Source: Terriglobia bacterium (lineage in GTDB: Bacteria > Acidobacteriota > Terriglobia > Terriglobales > Acidobacteriaceae). Taken from it: DNA of 64,000 nt. The stretch is from NCBI GenBank assembly GCA_020073465.1, contig JAIQFC010000022.1, positions 28,116 through 92,115 of the forward strand. The letters are read 5' to 3'. Position 1 is the first letter of the stretch, and each line of letters opens with the position of its first letter. The notes under the pieces are model-generated. The model did not search any database. It saw nothing but the letters and a program-made list of their open reading frames with translations, and was not told the origin of the DNA. A program made the translations under genes and the position numbers. Shown piece by piece: positions 16,956 to 26,860 of this stretch.

Positions 16956-19900
16956 TCAAAATAAGGTGAAGTGCACCACGGGAAGAAGCGTGGTTTTCGC
17001 TGACCCAGCGAAGTTGTAAAAAGTCTGCTGCTGGACTCCGAAAGAAAATCGGATTGGATAGGCGACGGGGATATCTCCGGCGCCATCTTTCATGCTTCCG
17101 CGGACGGGGCGCATGTAAGAAACCAGAAACTCGCTCTGAGCGTTGTCATACTGGTGATAGCCCTTTCCCTGCGAGAGCAGGAACGATCCTTGTACACTCC
17201 AGCGTGGGTTGGCACGAAACTCGAAGCGAGCGCCGGGGAGAAAGGCCTGAGCTGTGGCGTACTGCGGGCCCTGAACTCTCCACGACCGGAGATCTTCAGC
17301 CAGAATCGCCGCCGTTAGACGTGTGCCAAATTTGTGCTGAAGCCCCACATAACTCGTCGTGTTGAAGTATTCCTGGACTATGGGGTGGAAGAGCAAGTCA
17401 CGCACCGAGTAGCCAGCGAGAAGAGAAGTGCTTCCCCAAGGCCGGCCCACCGTGAACTCTCCGCTGGCAGATACGTCGCGTGAACGCAGATTCTGCTCTG
17501 TAAAAGGTCCTGCTTCATGGATCGCGTTGCCACTGAACGATACCCAATTAAAGAATGAACTCGTCGAAATGTAGAGAAACTGACGGAACAGGTTTTGATT
17601 CATGTAGAAGGGCGAACTGGTGTCGCGCCGCACGGTGAACTGAAGCCCGCCGTTGATGGTGACCGTATTCGACCCGAAATGGAGTACGGGCGTGATTCCG
17701 CCGTTGAAGAACGTGTCGTAAGTATTGCGGTCTTGCACAATATTGGCGCTCGGGAACAGAAAGCGGCCGGTGGTCATACTCTCCCCAGCGAAACCCGAGA
17801 TCAGCGGCAGGTTTCCCAGATGAATACGGTAGTGAGATTCGGCAAGGTTTTGGAAGGAATGACGTGGGGGCGGAAGTTGTGAAGGATCGGTAACGTGAAG
17901 CATTCGTGCGTCAAGTGTGTAGACGTTGATGTCTTCCAGAGCGCCACCGAACGATGCTTCGGGAAAGAAACTAACCTTCTGATTGATCTGTCGGCCTTCT
18001 TCTCCGGCTAGTTCGTATTGCGCGGCCTGAGCGATCCCCTGGCCCTCCTGGCTGGCGATGGCGCTGGCTTGCGAGAAAGCGGAAAGAGCGTGTACCGAAT
18101 CCTGTCGCTGGCGATACAGGTTCGCCGAAGCCATCATGTAGTCGTAATCATCGCGGAAGTCGTTGGGGGATCCGAGGCTGGCTAATTCCGCCTCGGCTTT
18201 ACGAGTCTCACCCTGCGCCAGGTATGTGTTGGTCATGCCGACGGTGACTTCGCGGGGATTCGCTCCCGCCAGCCGCGACTTGTCAAAGTAGGTTTCAGCG
18301 AGGTCGAAATCGTGCATCGCCAGAAAGATGTTGGCGGCTTCGAGGATGTCTTCCGGCGTGACTGGGGATACATCCGTACGTGCCTCAGCGAAGCCGAGAG
18401 CAATCTGGCGGCGGGCGTCATCGAAGCGGCCTTGGCGCAGAAATATTTGCGCGACGGCGAGACGTACGCCGATACGGTTTCCATTGGGGGCGTCCAGGGC
18501 GCGCGAGAAGCGCTGCATGGCTGCATCGCGTTCGCCAAGGCTCAGCAAAGCGTCACCGGTGGCGGTGAGGATGGAGACCTGATTGTTGCCGTATTGCTCG
18601 GCTAACTGGACGTCGCGAAGGGTCCCGTCACGTGCGCCTTGTTTCGCATGGACTTGCGCCCGCAATGCATAGATACCAGCATCGGTGGGCGCGAGCTTTA
18701 CAGCGATGTCGAGCGCGGCCAGCGATTCCTGGTAGTGGCGCATGCGGTAGAGAGTGTCGGCATAGGCCATCTGCGTCGGGAAATCGTTAGGTGTTTCTAC
18801 TAAAGCAAGACGGTATTCGGGCGCCGCATGTGAAAAATCTTGTTCCTGGCGAAAGGCTTCGGCACGCGCCAAATGCCAGGTATGAGATTTTCCTAGCATC
18901 TTCTGCGCACTCTCTAGTTGAGTGAGAGCTGCCTTCGATCGATGGAGTTGAAGATCGGCATACGCCAGGCCCAGGTGGGCTTCGCTGTAATCGGGTTGTA
19001 ATTTAATCGCGGTCTGAAAATCTTTGGCGGCTTTGCTGGGTTCACGAAGATCGTTAAAGACGAATCCGCGATTTACATAGCCAGTCGCCATCTTGGGATC
19101 GCGTTCCAGGGCGCGAGTGAAATCGGCGAGGGCTTCGCGGGATTGCCCATCATGAGCGTGCACATAGCCAGCGATTAAAGCGAGATCTTTATCGTTCGCG
19201 AGCATCGAATCATATTTATCGACCAAGGCCATCGCGTCCTGGTAGCGACCGAGGTAGTAGAGATCGTATGCGAGATAGACGACAGCCTCGCGATCGTTGG
19301 GGAGCTTTTCGAGAGCCTTATACCCGAGTTTTGCTGATTCTGCATACTCACCCTTCAGGGTGAGATAGCGCTCACGTTCGCGGTTTACCTGCGGGCTGTT
19401 GTCCATTTTGTTGCTGGCGCGGTCGAGCCAGCGTTTCGCCAAGTCAAGATTGTGCGCCTCGATCGCGGCATTGGCGCCTCCCGCTACAATCAGCGGATTG
19501 CCCGGCATGCGTTGGTACGCATTTTCGTAATGGGTTTCAGCGGAACGGAAATTTCTTTCCGCGGTGTACAAGTCTCCCAGGGCAAGGTGAGGGGTGAAGT
19601 CTTTTGGATGTGCTAATGCCGCGCTGGCAAAATAGCCTTCCGCTAGCTTCGTGTCGCCTTTGTCACGCGCCAGATAACCCAGCGACGAGAGAGCCGTCCG
19701 ATTGTGATGATCTAAGTCCAGGACTTTCTTAAAGGTCTGTTGAGCGGCATCTTTTTGACCCAGCTTCCATTGCAAGTTGCCGTAGTTGAGAAGCGAATTG
19801 ACATTCGAGGGCGCAAGCGCCAGAGCCTCCTGCAGATCCTTGTTGGCAGCGTCGAGATTTCCGGACGCCGCCTCGATGGCGGCGCGCAATCTCAGCATCT

Positions 19901-21152
19901 CAGGCCGGGAGGACGTAGGTACAGTCGTCTGATTGATTTGCGCGGAGGCGGCGTCGAGGTGCTGTTTGGCTGTGGCCTGATCATCTTGCCGGATGCTGAG
20001 TTCGTAAAGATTCAGGCGAAGCTCGATCGGATACAACGCCCCCTCGGGGACTCGCTGCGGAAGATTACGCAGAGCGAGACCGTATTCGGAGGTTGCATCC
20101 ACGAGGCGATCTTCCGACTCGGCGACTGAACCTAGAATCGCGTGCAAGCGATAGTTGTTGGTATCGATCTGTCGAGCATGATCAAGAAAAGGGCGGGCGG
20201 CATCGATCTGGCCGAGGGTGATCCATGCCTGAGCGGCGCTGAGGTCGAGGCTGATATTGCCCTTGGCGGACTTTGCCAGACGCGCATAGAGGGTTACAGC
20301 CTCTTGTAGCTTTCCTGCGAGTTGATAGGTGTACGCCAATTCGGTCTGTACATCCGCACTCTTCGAGGGAACGGCCAGCAGCGTTGCGATTGCCAATTCG
20401 AACTGACCCTGCTCACGATATTGGCCCGCGATCGCGCGCAGCACATCTGGATCTTTTGGGGCGCGGCCTTTTGCGCGATTGAGATAGCGAGTCGACTCTT
20501 GGGGCTGTCCGAGACGAGTGTAGGAGTGCGCGATCAGCAGGTCGGTGTGAGCCGAGGGTTGGAGCGCGTCAGCACGTTGCAGCAGAGCGAGCGAACGCTT
20601 AGCGTCGGTGTTGAGCAGAAGCTCTCCAGCAAGTTGCAGGCTATTGGCATCCTTCGGACTTGCCTCTACCACGCTGCTTAGCAGTTGCTCGGCGTCGCCA
20701 TCGCGGCCCATTCGGGCATAGGTTTGCGCCAATCCTGCGAGACCACGCACCGAGTTGGGTTGGAGCTGTAGCCCATGGTTGTAGGCGTCAATCGAAACCT
20801 GGTAGCGCTCGTTCAGGCGTGCAACGTAGCCCAGAAGGAACCAGTTCTCGGGGTTCTGGGGAGCGGATTTGGTCGCACGTTCCGCAAATGAAAGCGCAGC
20901 GGCATAATCGTTCCTCTTTAGTGCATCTTGCGCGGCACGCGCCTCACGAGCGACATCGATGCTCGATCCCCATCCCAGGTTGGGAGCGTTTTGTGGAGTG
21001 TCGCCGGATTGTGTTTTCTTCTGCTTGTTGGTAGGCGTGGAGTTGCTACCTTGGTTGTTGATCTCGTAGGTCTGCCCAAAGGCGCAACTCACGAAGCAGC
21101 AGAAGATGTAAAAGCTCGTGAGCGGAAGTCGGCTTTTCACGGAATCACCCAC
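16956..21152 (-). CDS. Giant TPR protein with C-terminal outer-membrane barrel (PelB/BcsC-like)
   Basis: A 1398-residue exported protein. Signal peptide (about 1-27, CCFVSCAFGQT); then more than 20 tetratricopeptide repeats from about 65 to 1050 (for example NWFLLGYVARLNERYQVSID, VVYLAYDLYYLGRYQDAMAL, ATGYVNRGFVFNDLREPSKA). The last 300 or so residues alternate in a beta-barrel pattern (RFLFPSANIVQDRNTYDTFF; TVTINGGLQFTVRR) and end in aromatic Phe (VVHFTLF), as outer-membrane proteins do. The combination matches PelB and BcsC, which thread an exopolysaccharide through the outer membrane. It is the first gene of an operon with the flippase and is divergent from the 21356 operon. Confidence 0.87.
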   Translation of the reverse strand: MGDSVKSRLPLTSFYIFCCFVSCAFGQTYEINNQGSNSTPTNKQKKTQSGDTPQNAPNLGWGSSIDVAREARAAQDALKRNDYAAALSFAERATKSAPQNPENWFLLGYVARLNERYQVSIDAYNHGLQLQPNSVRGLAGLAQTYARMGRDGDAEQLLSSVVEASPKDANSLQLAGELLLNTDAKRSLALLQRADALQPSAHTDLLIAHSYTRLGQPQESTRYLNRAKGRAPKDPDVLRAIAGQYREQGQFELAIATLLAVPSKSADVQTELAYTYQLAGKLQEAVTLYARLAKSAKGNISLDLSAAQAWITLGQIDAARPFLDHARQIDTNNYRLHAILGSVAESEDRLVDATSEYGLALRNLPQRVPEGALYPIELRLNLYELSIRQDDQATAKQHLDAASAQINQTTVPTSSRPEMLRLRAAIEAASGNLDAANKDLQEALALAPSNVNSLLNYGNLQWKLGQKDAAQQTFKKVLDLDHHNRTALSSLGYLARDKGDTKLAEGYFASAALAHPKDFTPHLALGDLYTAERNFRSAETHYENAYQRMPGNPLIVAGGANAAIEAHNLDLAKRWLDRASNKMDNSPQVNRERERYLTLKGEYAESAKLGYKALEKLPNDREAVVYLAYDLYYLGRYQDAMALVDKYDSMLANDKDLALIAGYVHAHDGQSREALADFTRALERDPKMATGYVNRGFVFNDLREPSKAAKDFQTAIKLQPDYSEAHLGLAYADLQLHRSKAALTQLESAQKMLGKSHTWHLARAEAFRQEQDFSHAAPEYRLALVETPNDFPTQMAYADTLYRMRHYQESLAALDIAVKLAPTDAGIYALRAQVHAKQGARDGTLRDVQLAEQYGNNQVSILTATGDALLSLGERDAAMQRFSRALDAPNGNRIGVRLAVAQIFLRQGRFDDARRQIALGFAEARTDVSPVTPEDILEAANIFLAMHDFDLAETYFDKSRLAGANPREVTVGMTNTYLAQGETRKAEAELASLGSPNDFRDDYDYMMASANLYRQRQDSVHALSAFSQASAIASQEGQGIAQAAQYELAGEEGRQINQKVSFFPEASFGGALEDINVYTLDARMLHVTDPSQLPPPRHSFQNLAESHYRIHLGNLPLISGFAGESMTTGRFLFPSANIVQDRNTYDTFFNGGITPVLHFGSNTVTINGGLQFTVRRDTSSPFYMNQNLFRQFLYISTSSFFNWVSFSGNAIHEAGPFTEQNLRSRDVSASGEFTVGRPWGSTSLLAGYSVRDLLFHPIVQEYFNTTSYVGLQHKFGTRLTAAILAEDLRSWRVQGPQYATAQAFLPGARFEFRANPRWSVQGSFLLSQGKGYHQYDNAQSEFLVSYMRPVRGSMKDGAGDIPVAYPIRFSFGVQQQTFYNFAGSAKTTLLPVVHFTLF

Positions 21153-21355
21153 TATTGAAGTCTTCGAGATACCCTCTCCGCATCTCTATTTCTGCGGCTC
21201 ATTTCAGATGCTCTTGTGAGGATTAGGGCTGCCTGGTTTAGTACGGGAGCAGCCAGGGGGAGGAGGCGGGCTTTTTTTCCGGTAAACCTTGCGAGACGTT
21301 TCGGAATCGAAGCTGGGTGCTACAGGCATCGGAGCGTGTCATTGTGAGGACTGCT
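21153..21355. promoter_or_regulatory. Divergent promoter region of the two polysaccharide operons
   Basis: A region of about 200 nt between the leftward TPR/flippase operon and the rightward operon. Both promoters must lie here; a T-rich run sits near 21270-21280. No convincing -35/-10 or operator was assigned. Confidence 0.5.
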
Positions 21356-23092
21356 GTGAGCACCGCCGAAGGCTACTCTCGTCCAATCCCGCTTCTGGCA
21401 ATCGTGCTGGTGGCGCTGGCGGTCCATGGGCCGCTGCTACTTATGCAGCTTCCCGCCGGATCATTCGATACGAACTTCCACATCTTCTTCGCCTCGCATT
21501 ACGTCCACCACTGGTTCGATCCGTGGAACGAAAAATGGTTCGCCGGATTTTCACAGACGACCTATCCGCCTTTAACGCACCAATGGATCGCACTGCTCTC
21601 CAACGTAGTCGGCTTGAAGATGGGCTACATGCTGGTGCAGTTGATCGCGGTGCTGTTATTGCCGGTGGGCGTATTCCGCTTCGCGCGCATTTGGGTGGAT
21701 GAACGCGCCGCAAGTTACGCTGCTCTGGGAAGTGTTTTCCTTGGCGCGTTGGCATTTCTGGTTTATCAGGCGGGTCAGCTGGCTACGGTGGCTTCTGCGG
21801 CGCTCTATTTGAACGCGCTGCCGTATTTCTATGAATGGATGACAGAAGCTTCGGGACGCTCTCTGATCAAAGGAATCGCGATCAGTTGGACCGCGGCGGC
21901 GGCCCATCATGTCACGTTGATTTTTGGCTTGGTGCTGTTTGCTGGTCCAGTGCTTTGGGTCGCGTGCATTGATGCACGGGATGAGCGGGTGGCGGCATCC
22001 ACAACGGGCGCGCTTTCGCGGGCCATAGTATTCGCGATTGTGGTGGGACTGGGTGTAGGCGCGGTTTTGGGGCCTTACTGGTTATCCATCTTGCAACACC
22101 CCATTCATCAGGTTCCAATTCCCCACGATAGTCGTGCAAATCTCCTGTTGAACTCGATCACCGCGGTGAATTACTTCGTAATCCCCTACGGCGCGTTGAT
22201 TCTTGCTCTTCCGTTTATTTTGATGCGCGGTGCCTCACTCCGCCGGTTGCGGCCTTTGCTGCTGGGCTTCTGGCTCACGTTTATTTTTGGACTCGGTGGC
22301 ACTACGCCACTGCCGCGATGGCTGCTCGGCCGAGCCTACGAGATTCTAACGTTCGAGCGATTCACATTCTGGGCCACGCTGATGGCGATGCCGATTGTCG
22401 GTCTGCTGGCCGCTGATCTGCTGGACCGTTTTCGGGCGAAAGCAGCGGTTGGACTATCGCTGGCAGCGGTTATGACTATAGGAGCCGCTCTGACGTGGCT
22501 TACTGCAAATCCATACCGACCCGCCGGCAGCGTGAACGTGGATTCGGTTGTCGCGTTCCTCAACCGCGATGGTCACGATACGTATCGCTATCTAACGTTG
22601 GGATTTGGCAGCGAACTGGCGAAGGTTTCTACCTACACGAACGCTACCAGCGTGGACGGAGACTACAACTCTGCCCGCCTGTTGCCGGAGATGACGCATT
22701 ATGGGGCGGCACAGCTCACTAATGCCAAGTTTTACGGGTCCGCAGGGATGGGAGCATTGCGTGGCATGCTCGATCACGCGAATCGCTACGGCTTGAAATA
22801 CATTTTTGTTCACGACGCGTACTATGAGCCGCTCCTTACGTTTGTGGGATGGCGGAAGGTTGACACCTTCAACAACGGCGAGATTACGGCATGGTCAAAG
22901 GATGATGTGCCGCCCGCACACAAGATTGTGTCCGATGCCGTGCCCCCGGCTTGGCAGGGATTGCTGTGGGGAACGCTCCCCATCGGAGTCAGTCTGTTGG
23001 CGCTTTTCCTGGAATTGTTCTTGCCGGGTGGACGCCGAATGCCAGTGCCGGTAGAAATTTCGGCGCCAGCTGAAGAACACTACGTTGCCTGA
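21356..23092 (+). CDS. Polytopic membrane protein, GT-C/PTPS-related type
   Basis: A 578-residue protein with about 11-12 membrane helices and a soluble C-terminal part (about 380-540) before a final helix (LLWGTLPIGVSLLALFLELF). The first extracytoplasmic loop begins SFDTNFHIFFASHYVHHWFD, with Asp, His and Trp placed as in GT-C glycosyltransferases and the PTPS-related (PF10131) membrane family; this suggests a lipid-linked sugar transferase or polymerase. The start is uncertain: GTG 21356 has GAGG 6 nt upstream, while upstream GTGs at 21344 and 21317 are also in frame. It opens a tight rightward operon. Confidence 0.78.
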   Translation: MSTAEGYSRPIPLLAIVLVALAVHGPLLLMQLPAGSFDTNFHIFFASHYVHHWFDPWNEKWFAGFSQTTYPPLTHQWIALLSNVVGLKMGYMLVQLIAVLLLPVGVFRFARIWVDERAASYAALGSVFLGALAFLVYQAGQLATVASAALYLNALPYFYEWMTEASGRSLIKGIAISWTAAAAHHVTLIFGLVLFAGPVLWVACIDARDERVAASTTGALSRAIVFAIVVGLGVGAVLGPYWLSILQHPIHQVPIPHDSRANLLLNSITAVNYFVIPYGALILALPFILMRGASLRRLRPLLLGFWLTFIFGLGGTTPLPRWLLGRAYEILTFERFTFWATLMAMPIVGLLAADLLDRFRAKAAVGLSLAAVMTIGAALTWLTANPYRPAGSVNVDSVVAFLNRDGHDTYRYLTLGFGSELAKVSTYTNATSVDGDYNSARLLPEMTHYGAAQLTNAKFYGSAGMGALRGMLDHANRYGLKYIFVHDAYYEPLLTFVGWRKVDTFNNGEITAWSKDDVPPAHKIVSDAVPPAWQGLLWGTLPIGVSLLALFLELFLPGGRRMPVPVEISAPAEEHYVA

Positions 23093-23122
23093 TATGGAGC
23101 TTGGGAACAAATAAAAACTCTT

Positions 23123-24262
23123 ATGAGATTTGCGCTGCCCATTCTTCTCGTCGCTGTCACGGTTGGTTTGATCGCAGCCGCGCTGTTTGGGGTCGGACAG
23201 GCCGGCGGAACGGTCGGCATTGCCGCTGGGTCTGCGCTGCCTGGGCTTACTCCGAATGCAGGCACGCCCGAACAAGCGCTGGCGAATCTATTTACAGACC
23301 TGCAGCGCCGCAATTGGAACCGAGCGTTTGCCGCTCTCTCGAAGACCAGTGGAGTCGACGAACCGTCCTTCATTCAGGACTGGGCGGGAGCCAACGGAAG
23401 CCTGCGTACATTTTCGAATCTGGAAGGCTACGACTCGCGCCCGCTGCACGCGACCAGCGACGATGCTCAAGTGCGCGTGCGTCTTCATTGGGCGACTCCC
23501 GTTGGTCCCGTCGAGGACGTTCGTGACTTCCACTTAACTCACGAAGGCGACGGGTGGAAAGTAGTTTGGCCCAAGGTTGAAGCGCCTACCGTACCGGCGC
23601 AAGTGGTTCCTGTGACTTACTTGCGTTGGGATCTGATCAGTGGCGGCGCAGAGGACGGGTGGGGTTCCCGCAACGTGGATTCGCCCCATGTGCGGATTAT
23701 CTCCATGAATGCTGTCGAATCTGCCGAGGGGTCAGTGGTGATGGGTGAGGTGGTCAATGAAGATACCATCCCCGCGTTTGTGAACGTAAATGCGGCTCTC
23801 GTCGATGGATCAGGCAATGCCATTGACGACGAGAGTAGTTTCGACAAGATTGCGCACGTGCTCCTGCCTAAGCAAGTCTCGCCCTACCGCATCGACTTCC
23901 CCAATATCAATCTGAAGAATGTTAAGAATGTTCGCATGGACGTGAAGGCAACTCTAGTGCCGGCCTCGGCTGATCCTGTCATTGGTGTAATGGATCAAAA
24001 ACTTGATCCGGACGTGCAAGGCAAAAGCGTGCTGCACGGAGAGCTGCTCAACCAGAGCGGACAGACGGTGAATATTCCACATGTCATCGCTAGTTTCTAC
24101 GATAGCAATGGCAAAGTCGTATGGGTTGCGGACGGCTACGTAGATCGTTCGCTGCTGCCCCAGACCTCAGAACCATTCGCCGTTGAGATTCCACGCACAC
24201 TGGCAGGGAAGGTGCAGACCTTTCATGTCGTGGTCAACCAGTACAGCCTGGGAAAGTCGTAA
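23123..24262 (+). CDS. Membrane-anchored extracytoplasmic protein, unknown function
   Basis: A 379-residue protein with one N-terminal signal/anchor (about 4-30). Residues about 45-150 look like an NTF2/lumazine-type fold segment (TPEQALANLFTDLQRRNWNR, a pattern of domains that modulate enzymes or transport). The C-terminal third (about 280-379) resembles FxLYD-type beta-sandwiches (GKSVLHGELLNQSGQTVNIP, IASFYDSNGKVVWVADGYVD). It starts 30 nt after the membrane protein and ends 1 nt before the next gene. The function is unknown; the neighbourhood points to assembly or processing of an exported polymer. Confidence 0.72.
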   Translation: MRFALPILLVAVTVGLIAAALFGVGQAGGTVGIAAGSALPGLTPNAGTPEQALANLFTDLQRRNWNRAFAALSKTSGVDEPSFIQDWAGANGSLRTFSNLEGYDSRPLHATSDDAQVRVRLHWATPVGPVEDVRDFHLTHEGDGWKVVWPKVEAPTVPAQVVPVTYLRWDLISGGAEDGWGSRNVDSPHVRIISMNAVESAEGSVVMGEVVNEDTIPAFVNVNAALVDGSGNAIDDESSFDKIAHVLLPKQVSPYRIDFPNINLKNVKNVRMDVKATLVPASADPVIGVMDQKLDPDVQGKSVLHGELLNQSGQTVNIPHVIASFYDSNGKVVWVADGYVDRSLLPQTSEPFAVEIPRTLAGKVQTFHVVVNQYSLGKS

Positions 24263-24263
24263 C

Positions 24264-25124
24264 ATGCGGCGTCTTCCACTAATGGTCCTGCTATGCACCG
24301 CATGCCTAGCAACAATGACTTTGGCGCAGGACCCTCACTTGCCGACGTCTGCTGTGGCTGGCGATGAAACCACAATCTCGACCAGCGGGAATGGCCAAGC
24401 CATTTTGTATCTTGTTGGCCCGGGGGTTGCCAGTAAGAGAGAAATCAGTCTGGGTGAGGATATTCATTTACCCTCTCGGGAGCTGCAAAATGCGGGCCGG
24501 TACGTCGTGTCTGTGTGTTCTGACGCGTGTAGAAGCGGCAGTTTCTACGTGGCTGCAGCGGAGCCGGCAAGTTTGACTTTCCTCGTGCATCCATCCCGTG
24601 TGCCGGTGGGCCTGAGCGATGCAATAAGCGGCGTCGCGCTACCGTTTGATCCATTTCACAACCTGGTGCGCGTGCCCATGGCGATCACTTTTCAACTGAC
24701 CTCAGGGAAGACCGCGATGATGTCGCGTTCTGTTCAGACGCAAGATGGAGTTGCATGGTTTCGTACCAGTTCCGGCAAAGATGCCGGTGTGCTGCATGTG
24801 GTTGCTGCGGTGGATGAACTGTCGGCACGCCGTGCGGTTCAGCAGGTTGCCTCCGAGCCTTGCAATCTTCGTATCAAAGGCCAGCGAACACCGAAGGCAA
24901 TTTTGGTAGAGACAGAGCCCGTGCGTGATTGTTCCGGCAATCCGGTGCCAGATGGGACCATCGTCACATTCACTGCTGCTGAGGCGGACGGGAAGAGCAC
25001 GGTGGACGCTCCCATCAAGCAAGGGGTGGCGCGTGCGCAAATTATCGTAACCAAAGCCGCTGTGATCTCAGCAGCTTCTGGAGTGGTGATGGGGAACGAA
25101 CTCCGCCTTGGGGCACAGCCATGA
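24264..25124 (+). CDS. Secreted Ig-like protein, unknown function
   Basis: A 286-residue protein with a signal peptide (about 1-21, MTLAQ cleavage region). The rest is beta-rich, resembling two or three Ig-like/invasin-type modules (ILYLVGPGVASKREISLGED; VRDCSGNPVPDGTIVTFTAA, the latter typical of bacterial Big_1-like repeats). Four cysteines could form disulfides. ATG 24264 begins 1 nt after the preceding stop; the frame extends upstream inside that gene but the signal peptide sets the start. It overlaps the next gene by 4 nt (ATGA), so translation is coupled. Confidence 0.7.
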   Translation: MRRLPLMVLLCTACLATMTLAQDPHLPTSAVAGDETTISTSGNGQAILYLVGPGVASKREISLGEDIHLPSRELQNAGRYVVSVCSDACRSGSFYVAAAEPASLTFLVHPSRVPVGLSDAISGVALPFDPFHNLVRVPMAITFQLTSGKTAMMSRSVQTQDGVAWFRTSSGKDAGVLHVVAAVDELSARRAVQQVASEPCNLRIKGQRTPKAILVETEPVRDCSGNPVPDGTIVTFTAAEADGKSTVDAPIKQGVARAQIIVTKAAVISAASGVVMGNELRLGAQP

Positions 25125-25660
25125 TTGGCTACATCAAATCTCACGTGGTGCGGTGGGTTGTTCCCTTGGCTGCTGTGATGACGGTGTTGCTTTTGGGCTC
25201 ATACGATTTACGTGGTGCCGACCCCACTGTTCAAGTGCGATTCGATGCGAGCAAAGCAGGCCCCAGAGTGGTCGAGAGCTTGACCGAGGAGAGAATTCTG
25301 CGCGACTACCGGTTTGCCTGGACGAGTCTGACCCAGGCGATGGAATACAACACGCTTGATCCTTTAGAAGGGCCTTTTGTGGGCACTGCAAAACAATGGC
25401 TAGCGCAAACCGTCGTGAGCCAGCGGCAAACGGGCCTGAGATCTCAATACACTCAGCAAAACCACACGCTGGAGGCGGTATTTTACGCACCGGAAGGTGA
25501 CGTCATTGAATTACATGACACTGCGGAGTATCACTTGCAGGTTTTGGATGGAGATAAAGAAATTCACAACGAGCAAGTGATTGTTCGCTACGTAGTGCTA
25601 ATGACACCAGCGGCGGATCGTTGGGTGATCCGGCAGATGCAGGCTGTGCCGCAGTTTTGA
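25121..25660 (+). CDS. Membrane-anchored unknown protein
   Basis: A 179-residue protein with an N-terminal membrane segment (about 11-27, VVPLAAVMTVLLLGSYDL) and an extracytoplasmic part. A helical region with TEERILRDYRFAWTSLTQAM precedes a beta-rich region ending VVLMTPAADRWVIRQMQAVP, a layout seen in NTF2-like/DUF4440-type folds, though I cannot assign a family. Overlaps the upstream gene by ATGA. It is likely a subunit that works with the two preceding anchored proteins. Confidence 0.7.
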   Translation: MIGYIKSHVVRWVVPLAAVMTVLLLGSYDLRGADPTVQVRFDASKAGPRVVESLTEERILRDYRFAWTSLTQAMEYNTLDPLEGPFVGTAKQWLAQTVVSQRQTGLRSQYTQQNHTLEAVFYAPEGDVIELHDTAEYHLQVLDGDKEIHNEQVIVRYVVLMTPAADRWVIRQMQAVPQF

Positions 25661-25794
25661 GCGTATCTGCGGACTGGGGAACGTTGCTGCTTCGAGAGCA
25701 AACGGTGCACTCGTCGCAAGATAAGCACGCCAACCGCCCCTTTCTCGAATGCATCCAATTTGTTACCAAAGGACTGACAGAATGGAGCCGTCGT

Positions 25795-26781
25795 TTGTCG
25801 AAGGCATGGCTGGGTTTCACATTAGCGTGCTTTGTTGTTGCCAGCGGATGTACGCATACGGGCATGCGCGGTTCCCTGCAACACAATGAACAGGCGCCTG
25901 GATCTTCTCCTGCGCTTCTTGCCGTTTACATGCCGTGGTTCGGCGATCATGTCCACATGGATGTTGGCTATTCGAGCCAGGATCCCGCGGTTCTTCGCCG
26001 GCAGATTCAAGAGGCACGCCGCATGGGCATTACAGCTTTTGTGGCCGATTGGTACGGAGAAAGCAAGGTCTACTCCGATCATAATTTTGCCTTGCTGCAA
26101 GAGGCCGCGAGCGAGAGCCGCTTCCACGCAGCGCTCCTCTACAATGAGGCCGAAGATGAAGACGCTCAGGCCACGGACGCTGCGATCGCCGCGCTCGACA
26201 AAGCGTATCAAACTTATATCGGACCCACGGCTAAGTATCGCGATACCTATCTGACGTACAACGGGCGCCCCGTGATCTTCATTTTTCCGAAGAGTGGGCA
26301 TGTCGACTGGAATCGTGTACGGGAGAGATGTAGCCGCTGGGAAGTCGCTCCCCTGTTGATTTACAAAGACGAGCCGCCTGCTCAGTTTGCGGATGCATTT
26401 GCGGGGTCATTTGCATGGGTGCAACCCGGACGCGACGGATGGACGCCGGATGGGCGCAACTGGGGCGAGCAGTATTTGGATAACTTCTACCGGATGATGA
26501 AGAACAAGCACCCAGACAAGATCGTCGTTGGAGGAGCGTGGCCGGGTTTCGACGATTCCGGTGCGAAATGGGGTCTCAACCGGCACATGCAGAGCCGATG
26601 CGGGAAAACTTTGGATGAGACGTTGGAATTCTATCGGCGCTATTACGACGACTCTAATACTCCTCCGTTTCTTCTGATTGAAACCTGGAATGACTATGAA
26701 GAGGGGACCGCCATCGAGCGGCGCACGCTCGCCGGCTGTAGTGGAGGGGAAAAAGGCGACTCGCAACCCACGCTGCACTGA
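25795..26781 (+). CDS. GH71/GH99-like TIM-barrel lipoprotein
   Basis: A 328-residue protein homologous to the core of the products at 8796 and 36667: VYMPWFGDHVHMDVGYSSQD, RRMGITAFVADWYGESK, RYRDT-like region with TYNGRPVIFIF, VVGGAWPGFDDSGAKWGLNR and a near C-terminal ETWNDYEEGTAIE. It lacks the Ig-like tail of the 8796 protein. The start is probably TTG 25795: GGAG lies 7 nt upstream, and the protein then begins SKAWLGFTLACFVVASGC, a lipoprotein signal with a lipobox cysteine. An in-frame GTG-type start at 25621 would overlap the upstream gene and hide this signal. A polymer-trimming role, as for PelA hydrolase in Pel systems, is inferred. Confidence 0.82.
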   Translation: MSKAWLGFTLACFVVASGCTHTGMRGSLQHNEQAPGSSPALLAVYMPWFGDHVHMDVGYSSQDPAVLRRQIQEARRMGITAFVADWYGESKVYSDHNFALLQEAASESRFHAALLYNEAEDEDAQATDAAIAALDKAYQTYIGPTAKYRDTYLTYNGRPVIFIFPKSGHVDWNRVRERCSRWEVAPLLIYKDEPPAQFADAFAGSFAWVQPGRDGWTPDGRNWGEQYLDNFYRMMKNKHPDKIVVGGAWPGFDDSGAKWGLNRHMQSRCGKTLDETLEFYRRYYDDSNTPPFLLIETWNDYEEGTAIERRTLAGCSGGEKGDSQPTLH

Positions 26782-26860
26782 GAGTACAAACCGTTGCGCC
26801 AACCCAATCAACAGTTCTCACATCGAACAGAAGCTCGCTACTTCTTGTGAGTGACTGCAA